From Syntrophales bacterium (GTDB taxonomy: Bacteria; Desulfobacterota; Syntrophia; Syntrophales; UBA5619): a stretch of 64,000 nt of DNA. The DNA lies in the NCBI GenBank assembly GCA_023229765.1, contig JALNYO010000019.1:1-64000 (forward strand), read 5' to 3'. Position 1 is the first letter of the stretch; the number at the start of each line of letters is the position of its first letter. The notes below the pieces were generated by a model. That model had not been told where the DNA came from, searched no databases, and worked only from the letters and a program-made list of their open reading frames with translations. The position numbers and the translations under genes were made by a program. Positions 52,367 to 61,655 of the stretch are shown here, piece by piece.

Positions 52367-53497
52367 CTATCCGAGCGATTTTTTGAACCGTTTCGATGTG
52401 AACCAGAGTGTCGCCACCCCGAGGACCGCCAGGGCTGCCATTTGCGGCCAGAGAATCCCCATCCCCACGCCCTTGAGAAAGATGCCGCGGATGATGACCA
52501 GAAAATACCTCAGCGGATTGAGGTAGGTCAGCCACTGGATCGGCTCCGGCATGTTGGCGATGGGAAACATGAACCCGGAAAGGAGCACTGCGGGGAAGTA
52601 AAAGAGGAAGGCGCTCATCATAGCCTGCTGCTGGGTTTGACTGACCGTTGAAATCAGGAGCCCGGCGCCCAGCGTCGTCATGAGGTAAAGCGTCGTCGCC
52701 AGAAAAAGCAGGACCAGGCTTCCTCGGATCGGCACCTCGAACCAAACAATCCCGATCAGCGTGATGATAATGACATCGGCAAAACCGATCAGGGCGAACG
52801 GCACCGTTTTCCCGAGGATAAATTCCAGAGGCGTAATCGGGGTCACCATGATCTGTTCCATGGTGCCGATCTCCTTTTCCCGCACGACGGCCATGCTGGT
52901 CAGCATCAGGGTAACGAGCATGACAAGGACGGCGATCACCCCCGGTACATAGAAATTCCGGCTTTCCAGGTTTTCATTGAACCAGGCACGGGTTTGCAGG
53001 TCGACCCGGCCCGGCTGTTGCCCCGAACCCGCAAGACGGGTCAGCCGGGTGACCAGAATCTGTTCGGAAAACTGTCCGGCGATCTTCGCACCGTAGTTAA
53101 GAACGACCCCCGCCGTGTTGGAGTCGGTCCCATCCAGGATCAGTTGAAACCGGGCCGTCCCACCGGTGCGAAGCGCTTCTCCGAAGCCGCGGTTCATCTG
53201 CAGGACCGCCTTGACCAGGCCGCGATCCATGAGCTCCCGGATCCGGCTCTCCCGGTCGATGTATTGGGTGATGTCGAAATATCCCGACCGCTCGAAACGG
53301 GTCACGAGTTCCCGGCTGGCGACACTGTTGTCGAGGTCATACACGGCGGTACGGATGTGTCTGACATCCGTCGTCACGGCATACCCGAAGACAAGCGCCT
53401 GGATAATGGGCATCAGAAAGATGACGCCCTTCATCCGCGGATCCCGAAAGATCTGGATGAATTCCTTGATGAGCATGTGCTTGATCCGTTCGAGCAT
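52367..53497 (-). CDS. ABC-2 type permease (YbhR/YbhS-like), second copy
   Basis: 376 residues with one N-terminal and five C-terminal membrane segments and a large periplasmic loop (about 45-175) between. Typical start MLERIKHMLIKEFIQIFRDPRMKGVIFLMPIIQALVFGYA, coupling region REKEIGTMEQIMVTPITPLEFILGKTVPF, and end GFMFPIANMPEPIQWLTYLNPLRYFLVIIRGIFLKG. It pairs with the preceding permease as a heterodimer. A 19-base gap separates it from the tolC-like gene. Confidence 0.92.
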   Translation of the reverse strand: MLERIKHMLIKEFIQIFRDPRMKGVIFLMPIIQALVFGYAVTTDVRHIRTAVYDLDNSVASRELVTRFERSGYFDITQYIDRESRIRELMDRGLVKAVLQMNRGFGEALRTGGTARFQLILDGTDSNTAGVVLNYGAKIAGQFSEQILVTRLTRLAGSGQQPGRVDLQTRAWFNENLESRNFYVPGVIAVLVMLVTLMLTSMAVVREKEIGTMEQIMVTPITPLEFILGKTVPFALIGFADVIIITLIGIVWFEVPIRGSLVLLFLATTLYLMTTLGAGLLISTVSQTQQQAMMSAFLFYFPAVLLSGFMFPIANMPEPIQWLTYLNPLRYFLVIIRGIFLKGVGMGILWPQMAALAVLGVATLWFTSKRFKKSLG

Positions 53498-53499
53498 GA

Positions 53500-54633
53500 C
53501 TACACCTGCTTTTTCTTGAATTTCACATGGGCCAGAACCGTCAAGGCGACCCCGAAGAGCGCCAGGAACCCGGCCTCCAGGGCGAGGACCTCCAATCCGA
53601 CGCCTTTGAGGTAGATGCCCTTGAGCAGGCTCACGAAGTACCGGGCCGGGATCACATAAGTCAGGACCTGGATGACCGCGGGCATGTTCAGGATTTCATA
53701 CATGAAGCCGGACAGCAGGAACGACGGCAGAAAGGTCAGCACCATCGCCAGCTGGCTCGCCAGGAGTTGGCTCTTGGTGACGATGCTGATCAGCATGCCC
53801 ATCGACAGCGCCCCTGCCAGGAAGATCGCCGCCATGCCGAAGAGCAGGGCGACATTCCCGCGCAACGGAACCTGGAAGAGAAATTCTCCCACCAGAACGG
53901 CGAGGAGTACGTCGAACATCCCGATGATGAAGTAGGGGATGAGCTTGCCGAGGATCAGTTCGGAACCCTTGACGGGCGTCGAGATCAGCTGCTCCATCGT
54001 ACCCCGTTCCCATTCACGGGCCACCGTCAGGGAGGTGAGGAGCGCGGCGATCACCATCATGATCACGGCGATCAGCCCCGGGATGATGTAGTTTTTCGAA
54101 ACCATGTCGGCGTTGTACCAGACCCGCGGCCGCATTTCGAGCGGCGTCGCCGGGGCCCGCCCGCCCATTCTCCGAATCTTCTGGACGGCTATATTCTGCG
54201 AGTAGGTTTGCGCCGCGACGTCCGCATATCCCGCCGCCATGGTTGCCGTGTTCGAGTCGCTGCCGTCCACGATCAACTGGACGGATGCGCCAGCCCCGGA
54301 GGCGATTCGCCCGGCGAAATTCTTCGGAATGATGACGGCAACGAGGGCCCGGCCCGAATCGACGGCTTTTTCCACCTCCCGGTAGTCGTGAAGGTATCCC
54401 CGGATGGAAAAATAGCGGGATCCCTGAAAATGGCTGAGGAACTCCCGGCTGGCCGTGGTTTCGCTCTGGTCCCAGACGACCATTGGAACGTTGTCCACGT
54501 CGAGCGTGAGCGCGTACCCGAAAAGGACCAGGAGGAGCATCGGAATGGCAATGGCCATGGCGAGGCTTCTCGGATCGCGCAGGATATGGAGAAACTCTTT
54601 TCGGGCCACCGCTGCGACGCGCAAAGGCTTCAT
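53500..54633 (-). CDS. ABC-2 type permease (YbhR/YbhS-like), first copy
   Basis: 377 residues with the same plan as its neighbour: MKPLRVAAVARKEFLHILRDPRSLAMAIAIPMLLLVLFGYALTLDV, periplasmic loop with SDSNTATMAAGYA, coupling region EWERGTMEQLISTPVKGSELILGKLIPYF, and GFMYEILNMPAVIQVLTYVIPARYF. It overlaps the ATPase stop by four bases and is two bases from the next permease, so subunits are made together. Confidence 0.92.
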   Translation of the reverse strand: MKPLRVAAVARKEFLHILRDPRSLAMAIAIPMLLLVLFGYALTLDVDNVPMVVWDQSETTASREFLSHFQGSRYFSIRGYLHDYREVEKAVDSGRALVAVIIPKNFAGRIASGAGASVQLIVDGSDSNTATMAAGYADVAAQTYSQNIAVQKIRRMGGRAPATPLEMRPRVWYNADMVSKNYIIPGLIAVIMMVIAALLTSLTVAREWERGTMEQLISTPVKGSELILGKLIPYFIIGMFDVLLAVLVGEFLFQVPLRGNVALLFGMAAIFLAGALSMGMLISIVTKSQLLASQLAMVLTFLPSFLLSGFMYEILNMPAVIQVLTYVIPARYFVSLLKGIYLKGVGLEVLALEAGFLALFGVALTVLAHVKFKKKQV

Positions 54634-55604
54634 CCGCGCACCTCCGACTGGGGTTTCTCCGCCCGGTCGCGGGCCTCGATCAGAGAGACAAAAACGTCCT
54701 CCAGCGAGGGAACGATCTGTTCGACCCGTTCAACCCTGTAGGCGCGTTCCTCGAGCCTCCTGCCGATGGCTGCGATGGCCGTTGCGGCGTCCTGGACAAC
54801 GACGTGGAGCCCCTTGCCGAAAAGAGCCACCTCTTTGATGCCGTCGATCCTTTCGATATCCGCCATCGCGTCTTGAGGCCTTTCGCAGAGGACCTCCAGC
54901 AGGTCTTCCTTCATGAGTTCCGTCTTGAGCGCTTCGGGGGTTCCGCTGGCGATCAGTTCGCCCCGATAGATCAGTCCCAGCCGGTCGCAGTACTCCGCCT
55001 CGTCCATGTAATGGGTCGTGACGAATACGGTGACCCCTCTGGCGGAAAGCTGGTATATCAATTCCCAGAATTTACGCCGGCTGATGGGGTCCACGCCGGA
55101 AGTCGGCTCGTCAAGAAAGATGATCGGCGGTTCATGGAGAATGGCGCATCCCAAGGCCAGCCTCTGCTTCCACCCTCCGGACAGGGTGACGGTTTTCGAA
55201 TGCCGGTGTTCCTTGAGGCCGGCCATCACGATGGCCCACTCCTTTCGCTGAGCCCTTTTCTCTGCGGGGATACGGTAGATCCCGCCGTAGAAATCGATAT
55301 TCTCCTCGACGGTCAGGTCCTCGTAGAGGGAAAACTTCTGGCTCATGTAGCCGATATGGGATTTGATCTGCTCCGCCTGGGTCAGGATGTCGAAGCCCGC
55401 CACCGTGCCCGCGCCGTCGCTGGGGGCGAGGATGCCGCAGAGCATCCGGATCGTGGTCGACTTTCCCGCGCCGTTGGGGCCGAGAAATCCGAAGATCTCT
55501 CCCCGCGGGACTTGAAAGCTGACCCGGTTCACCGCGATGAACCCGCCGAAGCGCCGCTCAAGATCCTTGACGGCAACGGCCGTTTCTTGCCCCGGTTCAC
55601 TCAT
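54630..55604 (-). CDS. ABC transporter ATPase (YbhF-like half), second copy
   Basis: 324 residues. Walker A GPNGAGKST near residue 43, Q-loop MSQKFSLYEDLTVEENIDFYGGIYRIP, signature LSGGWKQRLALGCAIL, Walker B PIIFLDEPTSGVDP, H-loop THYMDEAEYCDRLGLI, and a C-terminal accessory domain. It overlaps the first ATPase gene by eight bases. The two proteins together correspond to the tandem ATPase of YbhF, here split. Confidence 0.93.
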   Translation of the reverse strand: MSEPGQETAVAVKDLERRFGGFIAVNRVSFQVPRGEIFGFLGPNGAGKSTTIRMLCGILAPSDGAGTVAGFDILTQAEQIKSHIGYMSQKFSLYEDLTVEENIDFYGGIYRIPAEKRAQRKEWAIVMAGLKEHRHSKTVTLSGGWKQRLALGCAILHEPPIIFLDEPTSGVDPISRRKFWELIYQLSARGVTVFVTTHYMDEAEYCDRLGLIYRGELIASGTPEALKTELMKEDLLEVLCERPQDAMADIERIDGIKEVALFGKGLHVVVQDAATAIAAIGRRLEERAYRVERVEQIVPSLEDVFVSLIEARDRAEKPQSEVRG

Positions 55605-56538
55605 GGGTCAACCCCTTTTCCTCTTTTGCGCCGACCACCGAGATGAAAACATCCTCCAGACTCGGCTCGACGGCCCTTGCCCCGGCCAGTTTGATCCCGC
55701 TCCCGCCAAGGATTTCTGCCGACAGGGCGATGATCGTATCCGGATCGTGAGTCACCACATGAACGCGGCTGCCGAATAGCCCCACGGACCCGGATGGGAA
55801 CCGGTCCTGAAGCAAAGCCGCGGCCCTGCGGGGCTCGGTCGCGCGGATTTCAACGATCGTTCCCTGCATGAGCGTTTTTAATTCGCCCGGCGTTCCCAGG
55901 GCAAGGAGCTTGCCCTTATGGATCAGGCCGACCCGGTTGCACCGTTCTGCCTCGTCCAGATAGGCGGTGGAGACGAAGATCGTGACCTTCTCCCGGAGCA
56001 GTTGATAGAGTATCCGCCAGAAGTCGCGGCGTGAAACGGGATCGACCCCGTTGGTCGGCTCGTCCAGAAAGAGCACCTTGGGGATGTGAATCAGGGCGCA
56101 GGCCAAACCGAGTTTTTGTTTCATTCCGCCGGAAAGGTTCCCGGCCAGGCGTCTCTTAAAGGGCGTCAGGTTGCTGAAAGCAAGCAGCCGGTCAACCTTC
56201 TCTTCCCTTCCTTTTCGCGACACGCCATAGATGTCGGCGTAAAAATCGATGTTCTCCATCACCGAAAGGTCGGGGTAAAGGCCGAACCGCTGGCTCATGT
56301 AGCCGATGTCCTCTTTGATGGCCTCGGCGTCCCTTACAGTGTGGTGGCCGGTCACCCAGGCATCCCCCGCTGTGGGATCCACGATGGCGGTCAACAGGCG
56401 CATGGTCGTTGTTTTTCCGGCGCCGTCCGGACCGACGAGGCCGAATATCTCCCCCTCCTGGACGGTAAACGTGAGGTCTTCAACAGCCGTCAAGTCGTTA
56501 AAGGATTTCGTCAGGGCCTCCGCCCGGATGACCTCCAT
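55597..56538 (-). CDS. ABC transporter ATPase (YbhF-like half), first copy
   Basis: 313 residues. Walker A GPDGAGKTT near residue 36, Q-loop MSQRFGLYPDLSVMENIDFYADIYGV, signature LSGGMKQKLGLACALI, Walker B KVLFLDEPTNGVDP, H-loop STAYLDEAERCNRVGLI with threonine/alanine in place of the usual histidine in the TH motif. That change suggests one of the two ATP sites may be degenerate, common in heterodimeric exporters. Confidence 0.92.
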   Translation of the reverse strand: MEVIRAEALTKSFNDLTAVEDLTFTVQEGEIFGLVGPDGAGKTTTMRLLTAIVDPTAGDAWVTGHHTVRDAEAIKEDIGYMSQRFGLYPDLSVMENIDFYADIYGVSRKGREEKVDRLLAFSNLTPFKRRLAGNLSGGMKQKLGLACALIHIPKVLFLDEPTNGVDPVSRRDFWRILYQLLREKVTIFVSTAYLDEAERCNRVGLIHKGKLLALGTPGELKTLMQGTIVEIRATEPRRAAALLQDRFPSGSVGLFGSRVHVVTHDPDTIIALSAEILGGSGIKLAGARAVEPSLEDVFISVVGAKEEKGLTHE

Positions 56539-56552
56539 CGCCTGCCCCGCTC

Positions 56553-57701
56553 CTATTTCCCCGTCATGATGACGGCATCGGCCGGCATGCCGGCCTTCAA
56601 TTCCATCGTGGGATTGGCGAAGTCCACTTTCACCCGGTACACCAGTTTGACCCGCTCCTTTTCCGTCTGTACATTCTTGGGGGTAAATTCAGCCTGGGAA
56701 GAGATAAAGGAGATTTGGCCTTCATACGCCTTGCCCGGATAGGTGTCGGTGGTTACACGAACCTTCTGACCGATTTTCACCCGTCCCAGGTCGGTCTCGT
56801 TGATATAGGCGCGAAGCCATACGTTTTCCAAATCCCCTACGGTCACAATCGGCGTACCCGGGGCAACATACTCCCCCGCCTCGACGTTTTCCGAAAGGAC
56901 GACCCCGGCAAGGGGGGAAAGCAGCGTCGCATAGCCCAGCCGTGTCGCGGCCATGGCAACCGCCTCTTGACTCTGCTTCAGGCGTGCCCGTGCCTGATCG
57001 ATGGCCTCGCGTCGAGGTCCTTTCTTGACTAGGGAGTAGCGTTCCCTGACCTCATTCAGGGACGCCCGCGCCTGGTCGATCGCTTCCCGGCGGGGCCCCT
57101 CCCGGACAAGCTTCAGGCGCTCCGCATCCTCCTGCAACTTTCCTGCGGCAACTTCATAGGCGGTCCGGGAGGCCTCAAACTCGCGGGCGGATATCACGTC
57201 CTTTTCGTAGAGCTGTTTTTGCCGCTCATAATCCGTTTTCAGGCGGTCGCGATCGGCTTGCGCCTTTTCAGCCGCCGCCGTCGCGACGGCCACTTCCTGA
57301 GGTCTAGAACCTGCAAGCAGTTCGTCGAGACGGGCCTGGGCCTTCTGAACACCAGCCTCAGCCTGGGCGATTTCCTCGGTTCGCGATCCAGCCTCGAGCT
57401 CGGCAAGGAACGCACGTGCGGCCTGCTCTTCCGCCCTTCGAATGGCCACTTCCCGACTCAGTTCAGCCTGATCCAGTAAGGCGACAACCTGCCCCGCCTT
57501 GACCCGCTCACCTTCGGAGACCAGACGCTTTTCTACCCGCCCGGGAATCTTGAAACTCACCTCCGCATCGGTGATTTCGATATTGCCCGAAACACGGATT
57601 CCATTCGGATCGGTCTGCGCGCGAATTTGAACGAACTTGTAGATCGCGACGGCCGCGATGATGAGCGCCGCAAGCAGAATGATCCGTTTCTTCTTGCTCA
57701 T
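56553..57701 (-). CDS. HlyD-family membrane fusion protein (YbhG-like)
   Basis: 382 residues from ATG 57701 (GGGAGGTG five bases upstream). N-terminal membrane anchor (about 6-24), first lipoyl half (GNIEITDAEVSFKIPGRVEKRLVSEGERVKAGQVVALLD), a long alpha-helical hairpin (about 75-225) with an internal duplication marked by two GPRREAIDQAR copies, second lipoyl half (YATLLSPLAGVVLSENVEAGEYVAPGTPIVTVG), and beta-barrel domain. Bridges the inner-membrane ABC exporter to TolC. Confidence 0.93.
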   Translation of the reverse strand: MSKKKRIILLAALIIAAVAIYKFVQIRAQTDPNGIRVSGNIEITDAEVSFKIPGRVEKRLVSEGERVKAGQVVALLDQAELSREVAIRRAEEQAARAFLAELEAGSRTEEIAQAEAGVQKAQARLDELLAGSRPQEVAVATAAAEKAQADRDRLKTDYERQKQLYEKDVISAREFEASRTAYEVAAGKLQEDAERLKLVREGPRREAIDQARASLNEVRERYSLVKKGPRREAIDQARARLKQSQEAVAMAATRLGYATLLSPLAGVVLSENVEAGEYVAPGTPIVTVGDLENVWLRAYINETDLGRVKIGQKVRVTTDTYPGKAYEGQISFISSQAEFTPKNVQTEKERVKLVYRVKVDFANPTMELKAGMPADAVIMTGK

Positions 57702-57824
57702 TGATGCACCTCCCTCACGACTGACTTCCCTTCCTTCTTGATATGATCCCGCATGGTCGGTGAATACAATAAACGGGGCCAACGGTCCTTGACTCACGTC
57801 AAGAGACAAATCATTCGACGGCAC

Positions 57825-59015
57825 TCAGGCAAGCTGACCAACCAGCTTCCTGCCATACTCGACGCAGGATTCCACACTCTGCTGATTCGGGTTCCACAGG
57901 CAGCGCAGGCCCTCGTCCACCACCTGAAAACCAGCCGATTCAAGCTGCCCTTTGATCACCTTGACCGATTCGCCGCTCCAGCCGTAACAGCCGAAGGCCG
58001 CCGCCTTCTTGTTCTTGAACTTCAATCCCTTCATCTCTTCCAACAGCCCGGCGATCGATGTCAGGACACCACGGTTGATCGTCGGCGAGCCGACCAGGAG
58101 GGCGCGGGATTTGAAGATCTCCGTCATGACGTCGTTTCGGTCCGACTTGGCCAGGTTGAAGAGCTTCACGTTGATCCGGGGATCGGCCTCGTGGAGCCCT
58201 GCGGCGATGTTCTCCGCCATGACCCGCGTCCCGTTCCACATCGTGTCATAGACAAGGGTGATTTGGTTCTCCTGGTAGCTGTCCGCCCACTTCAGATATT
58301 GTTGGACGATTTGCACCGGGTTATCCCGCCAGATCACGCCATGGCTCGTGCAGATGATGTCCACGGGGAGGTTGAAGGCGAGGACTTCCTGGATCTTCTT
58401 CGTCACCTGCTCACTGAAGGGGGTCAGGATGTTGGCGTAGTACTTGATGCACTCCGCCATCAGCTCCGCCTGATCGACGAGATCGTTGAACAGCAACTCC
58501 GAGGCATAGTGCTGGCCGAAGGCGTCGTTGCTGAAAAGGACATTGTCCCCCGTCAGATAGCAGAACATGGTATCCGGCCAGTGAAGCATCGGGGCCTCGA
58601 CGAAGATCAGCTCCTTGACCCCCAGGCTGAGTTTATCCCCGGTCTTGACCGGATGGAAGTTCCAGTCTTTGTGGTAATGGCCCTTGAGAGACTTGACGCC
58701 GTTTGCCGTGCAGTAGATCGGCACATCCGGAATGCGGCTCATCAGTTCCGGGAGCGCCCCGCTGTGGTCGCTCTCCGCGTGGTTGGCGATAACGTAGTCG
58801 ATCTTCTTCAGAGCGATCGTCTTTTCGAGGTTCTCGACGTACTCCCCGGCGTAGGGCGCCCAAACCGTGTCAATCAAGGCGACCTTCTCCTCCTCGACCA
58901 GGTAGGAGTTATAGGTGGAACCACGGTGGGTCGAATACTCGTCCCCGTGGAACTTCCGAAGCTCCCAGTCGATCTTCCCGATCCAGGAGACGTTGTTTTT
59001 GATAGGTCGTTTCAT
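57825..59015 (-). CDS. Flavodiiron protein (FprA/ROO type)
   Basis: 396-residue cytoplasmic enzyme that reduces oxygen to water and/or nitric oxide to nitrous oxide. Beta-lactamase-like domain with diiron ligands: NHAESDHSGALPE (H-x-E-x-D-H) near residue 78, LHWPD, SNDAFGQH and TSHGVIWR. The C-terminal flavodoxin domain starts about 255 (TLVYDTMWNGTRVMAENIA) with SPTINRG and FGCYGWSGESVK. No rubredoxin domain is fused. Its presence upstream of the efflux genes suggests a link with oxidative or nitrosative stress. Confidence 0.94.
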   Translation of the reverse strand: MKRPIKNNVSWIGKIDWELRKFHGDEYSTHRGSTYNSYLVEEEKVALIDTVWAPYAGEYVENLEKTIALKKIDYVIANHAESDHSGALPELMSRIPDVPIYCTANGVKSLKGHYHKDWNFHPVKTGDKLSLGVKELIFVEAPMLHWPDTMFCYLTGDNVLFSNDAFGQHYASELLFNDLVDQAELMAECIKYYANILTPFSEQVTKKIQEVLAFNLPVDIICTSHGVIWRDNPVQIVQQYLKWADSYQENQITLVYDTMWNGTRVMAENIAAGLHEADPRINVKLFNLAKSDRNDVMTEIFKSRALLVGSPTINRGVLTSIAGLLEEMKGLKFKNKKAAAFGCYGWSGESVKVIKGQLESAGFQVVDEGLRCLWNPNQQSVESCVEYGRKLVGQLA

Positions 59016-59055
59016 CCGCTTGTCCTCCTTTTGGCGGCTGCTTATCGCCTCTTGG

Positions 59056-59715
59056 CTATTTCCGGCGGGTCACCGCCACGTTGTAGAACTGGGGCTCCGG
59101 CATCCCGTCGATCAATTTTTCCACCTGACCAAAGAGGGCCTGCCGTTCATCGCTCAGGTGCATGGCCATGAAGGTCTCCTGCGATTCGTGCTCGACGACG
59201 GCGGCATAATGGCCTGCCTCATCCGTCGCCTTGAGCAGCGTCCGGGAGATGAACCCCGGATGTTTGGCAAAGACCTCGCTGGAGCGCCGGAACCATGCGA
59301 TGAGTTCTTCTTCTTTCCCCACCTTCAGGGAGGGAAATTGGATTAGATTCACGAAGCGCCCCTCCATCCCCTTTCCTGCGGTCCCGCCCTCTTTGAGGGC
59401 ATCCGGATGGGGTGTCTTGATCACCAGAAACACCAGCCGTACCGGGGATTCGTTCCTGATGCTCATGGTGGAATTCAGAGGAATGCGCAGGAGATTCCCC
59501 GCCTCCAATTTCATCGTCTCCGCGCCGACGGCGAAGGTCCCCTCTCCGGAAATCACCTGGAGGGTCACGTTGGAATTTGCCCGATGCTCGGGGACATTCT
59601 GCCCCGGTTCCAGGCAAACCTGGTTGATCAGCAGGAAGGGTTCGTCGATCAGGTTGGTCATCCCCCGCCCCTCCTTCTTGAACGCCTCTTTCTCCTTCAG
59701 ATTGATCCTCTCCAT
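59056..59715 (-). CDS. Cupin plus antibiotic-biosynthesis-monooxygenase-like protein
   Basis: 219 residues from ATG 59715 (AAGGAG eight bases upstream). Residues about 15-105 form a cupin (LEPGQNVPEHRANSNVTLQVISGEGTFAVGAETMKLEAGNLLRIPLNSTMSI), with one clear cupin His. Residues about 120-215 are a ferredoxin-like ABM domain (VNLIQFPSLKVGKEEELIAWFRRSSEVFAKHPGFISRTLLKA ... HYAAVVEHESQETFMAMH). Might detoxify or bind a small organic compound; substrate unknown. Confidence 0.8.
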   Translation of the reverse strand: MERINLKEKEAFKKEGRGMTNLIDEPFLLINQVCLEPGQNVPEHRANSNVTLQVISGEGTFAVGAETMKLEAGNLLRIPLNSTMSIRNESPVRLVFLVIKTPHPDALKEGGTAGKGMEGRFVNLIQFPSLKVGKEEELIAWFRRSSEVFAKHPGFISRTLLKATDEAGHYAAVVEHESQETFMAMHLSDERQALFGQVEKLIDGMPEPQFYNVAVTRRK

Positions 59716-59775
59716 GTTGTGTACTCCTTTCGTTATGCCCTGCCGTATGGCTCTTGCCGGCGGCATTCCACCGGT

Positions 59776-60897
59776 TCATGATTCCAGTGTACGAGCAAAG
59801 TTCGTCAGGACCTCGGGACCTTCGGACTTCACGACCACGGTGTCCTCGACGCGTACGCCCCAGGGTCCGGTGTAGAGGCCGCAATTCCCCACGGCGATGA
59901 CCACGTTGGCTTCCAATGGCGGCGGGGCCTTCTCTCCGTGGAAGAAGGCGTGCCCGGGCGGAAGGGGCGCCTCCTCGAATTCGATGCCGACGCCGTGGAT
60001 CGTCGGGCCGAAGAGGTGCTCGCCGTGCCCCGCGTCGCGGATGATGCCGTGCAGGGTGTCGTCCAGATCCGTCATGCCGACGCCGGTCTTCACCTGGGCG
60101 ATGGCTCCCTGCTGCGCTTTCAGAAAGAGATCGTAGGCGGTCTGCTGCTCCGTGGTCGGTTTCCCGGCGCAGACGGTCCGGCATATATCGGCGCTGTAGC
60201 CGTTCACGATCGGGTGGATGTCGATCATGACCAGGTCGCCTTCCTGAATCCGGCGCTGCGTAGGCAGACCATGGGCGATGTTCGTCCGGGGACCGGAGGA
60301 AACGTACGTCCGCCAGAACTCGTCAGCGCCGGCTTGACGCATGGCATATTCCGCCTCTGCTGCAACCTGGCTTTCGGTCAGTCCCGGCTTGAGACACCGG
60401 ACGGCGGCGGCCATCCCTGCCACGGCAACGTCTGCAGCGGCCCGGATCCTTTCAATCTCGCCGTCCTCCTTGACGATCCTCAACCCGGACAGGATGGGCG
60501 TGCAGTCTTTTGCGACCACCTTCTCTGGTTTCCCGTGAGGATGGGTCAGCATGCCCATCATGGAGTGGGTCAGAAAGGTGTATTCCAACCCTACGCTTCC
60601 TTCCTGAATCTCGAAATGTTTGAAATGGTGGGCGATGGAATGGATCATCCCCACCTCATCCTCGAAGCCCGTAATGTGGTCAAAACAGGCAAGCCTTTTA
60701 ACGTCCGCCACGTCCGTGGAGGGGACCCCCAGGGCGACCTTCCCCTCTTTGGTGATCATGGCATAGGCGCACAGGCGTCCGTCACCCGTCAAATAGGCCA
60801 TGTTCGCCGGTTTGGCCAGGAGCAGAACGTCGAATCCGGCCGCCTTCATCAGCCCGGCGCAGCGCTGAACGCGCTCGGAATAGGGAGAGCAAGTCAT
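59776..60897 (-). CDS. M24 family metallopeptidase (Xaa-Pro aminopeptidase-like)
   Basis: 373 residues. N-terminal creatinase-like domain (about 1-135) and a C-terminal pita-bread domain with metal ligands visible: D in VMIDIHPIVNGYSADICRT, H in GPTIHGVGIEFEEAPL, E within EEAP and E in GVRVEDTVVV. Family members cleave Xaa-Pro bonds or hydrolyse related C-N bonds. ATG start with AAAGGAGG five bases upstream. Within the efflux operon. Confidence 0.88.
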   Translation of the reverse strand: MTCSPYSERVQRCAGLMKAAGFDVLLLAKPANMAYLTGDGRLCAYAMITKEGKVALGVPSTDVADVKRLACFDHITGFEDEVGMIHSIAHHFKHFEIQEGSVGLEYTFLTHSMMGMLTHPHGKPEKVVAKDCTPILSGLRIVKEDGEIERIRAAADVAVAGMAAAVRCLKPGLTESQVAAEAEYAMRQAGADEFWRTYVSSGPRTNIAHGLPTQRRIQEGDLVMIDIHPIVNGYSADICRTVCAGKPTTEQQTAYDLFLKAQQGAIAQVKTGVGMTDLDDTLHGIIRDAGHGEHLFGPTIHGVGIEFEEAPLPPGHAFFHGEKAPPPLEANVVIAVGNCGLYTGPWGVRVEDTVVVKSEGPEVLTNFARTLES

Positions 60898-60950
60898 TGG
60901 AACCTCCTTTCGTTTCTGCGATAGATAAGGCCTTCCCCCATACCGATTGA

Positions 60951-61544
60951 TCAGTGTCCGCCGTGTTTCCCGCCAATGAGGCCGTGCAAATTTTCTACGT
61001 AATGTGTGAAAATGACGTAGTCTTTGACGTATTCACGACCTTCCGCTACGGAGTTTTCAGCATGCTTTTTCCTTTCGCTCGTCTCCTTAAAGCGTTCGCG
61101 AATGCCCTTGGCCATGGCTTTCGTCAGGACATCAACCAACTTATCCACCGATCCGCTTTCCAAAGCCTTGTCGGCTAAGGCAACAGCAGGGTCTACAGCG
61201 ACACCGGGCTTCAAACCGGTATAGGGTGCTCCTTCGCCGGCGCGATGAATACGGACGAGCGTTTCGAAAAAGTACGTATCGGCCAATTCCTTGGCCTCGG
61301 CACCCTTGACACGAACGGCAAGCGTCTTCTGAAAAGCAGTCAGGATCTCCTTTTCATCTTTTGGCTGCACCCATTTAAGCAAGGGAGTCACATCGCCTTT
61401 TTCAAACGCCATTCTTGCCGTTTGCACAACCGGGCCGTCAAGTGTGTCGCAGTGAGCATAAGTCACGGCGGGCAGACAGAAAAAGAGGGAAACAAACAAC
61501 GCGGACAATACGATGAAACAGGGACTCATTTTGACACCTTTCAT
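60951..61544 (-). CDS. DUF6448-like exported protein
   Basis: 197 residues with a signal peptide ending ...VTYA, giving a mature protein that would begin HCDTLDGPVVQTARMAFEKGDVTPLLKWV. The HCDTLDGPVV start and YFFETLVRIHRAGEGAPYTGLKPG match what I know of DUF6448. The C-terminus ends GGKHGGH. Terminal histidines at both ends suggest metal binding (inference). ATG 61544 has a GGAG eight bases upstream. Second gene of the TetR-led operon. Function unknown. Confidence 0.75.
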   Translation of the reverse strand: MKGVKMSPCFIVLSALFVSLFFCLPAVTYAHCDTLDGPVVQTARMAFEKGDVTPLLKWVQPKDEKEILTAFQKTLAVRVKGAEAKELADTYFFETLVRIHRAGEGAPYTGLKPGVAVDPAVALADKALESGSVDKLVDVLTKAMAKGIRERFKETSERKKHAENSVAEGREYVKDYVIFTHYVENLHGLIGGKHGGH

Positions 61545-61655
61545 GGTTCTTTCTCCTTTGGTTTCTGTTGTGATTTTAAAATCGTTTGAAAGAAAGGTCC
61601 TACAAGACGACGCGCCGCACCGAAGGTCTTTCTATTCTTGTCTGCCACAGCCAAA

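Noticed and set aside
57753..59171. 472-codon open frame antisense to the flavodiiron protein gene
   Set aside because: The opposite strand encodes a protein with all diiron and flavodoxin motifs; this frame has none.
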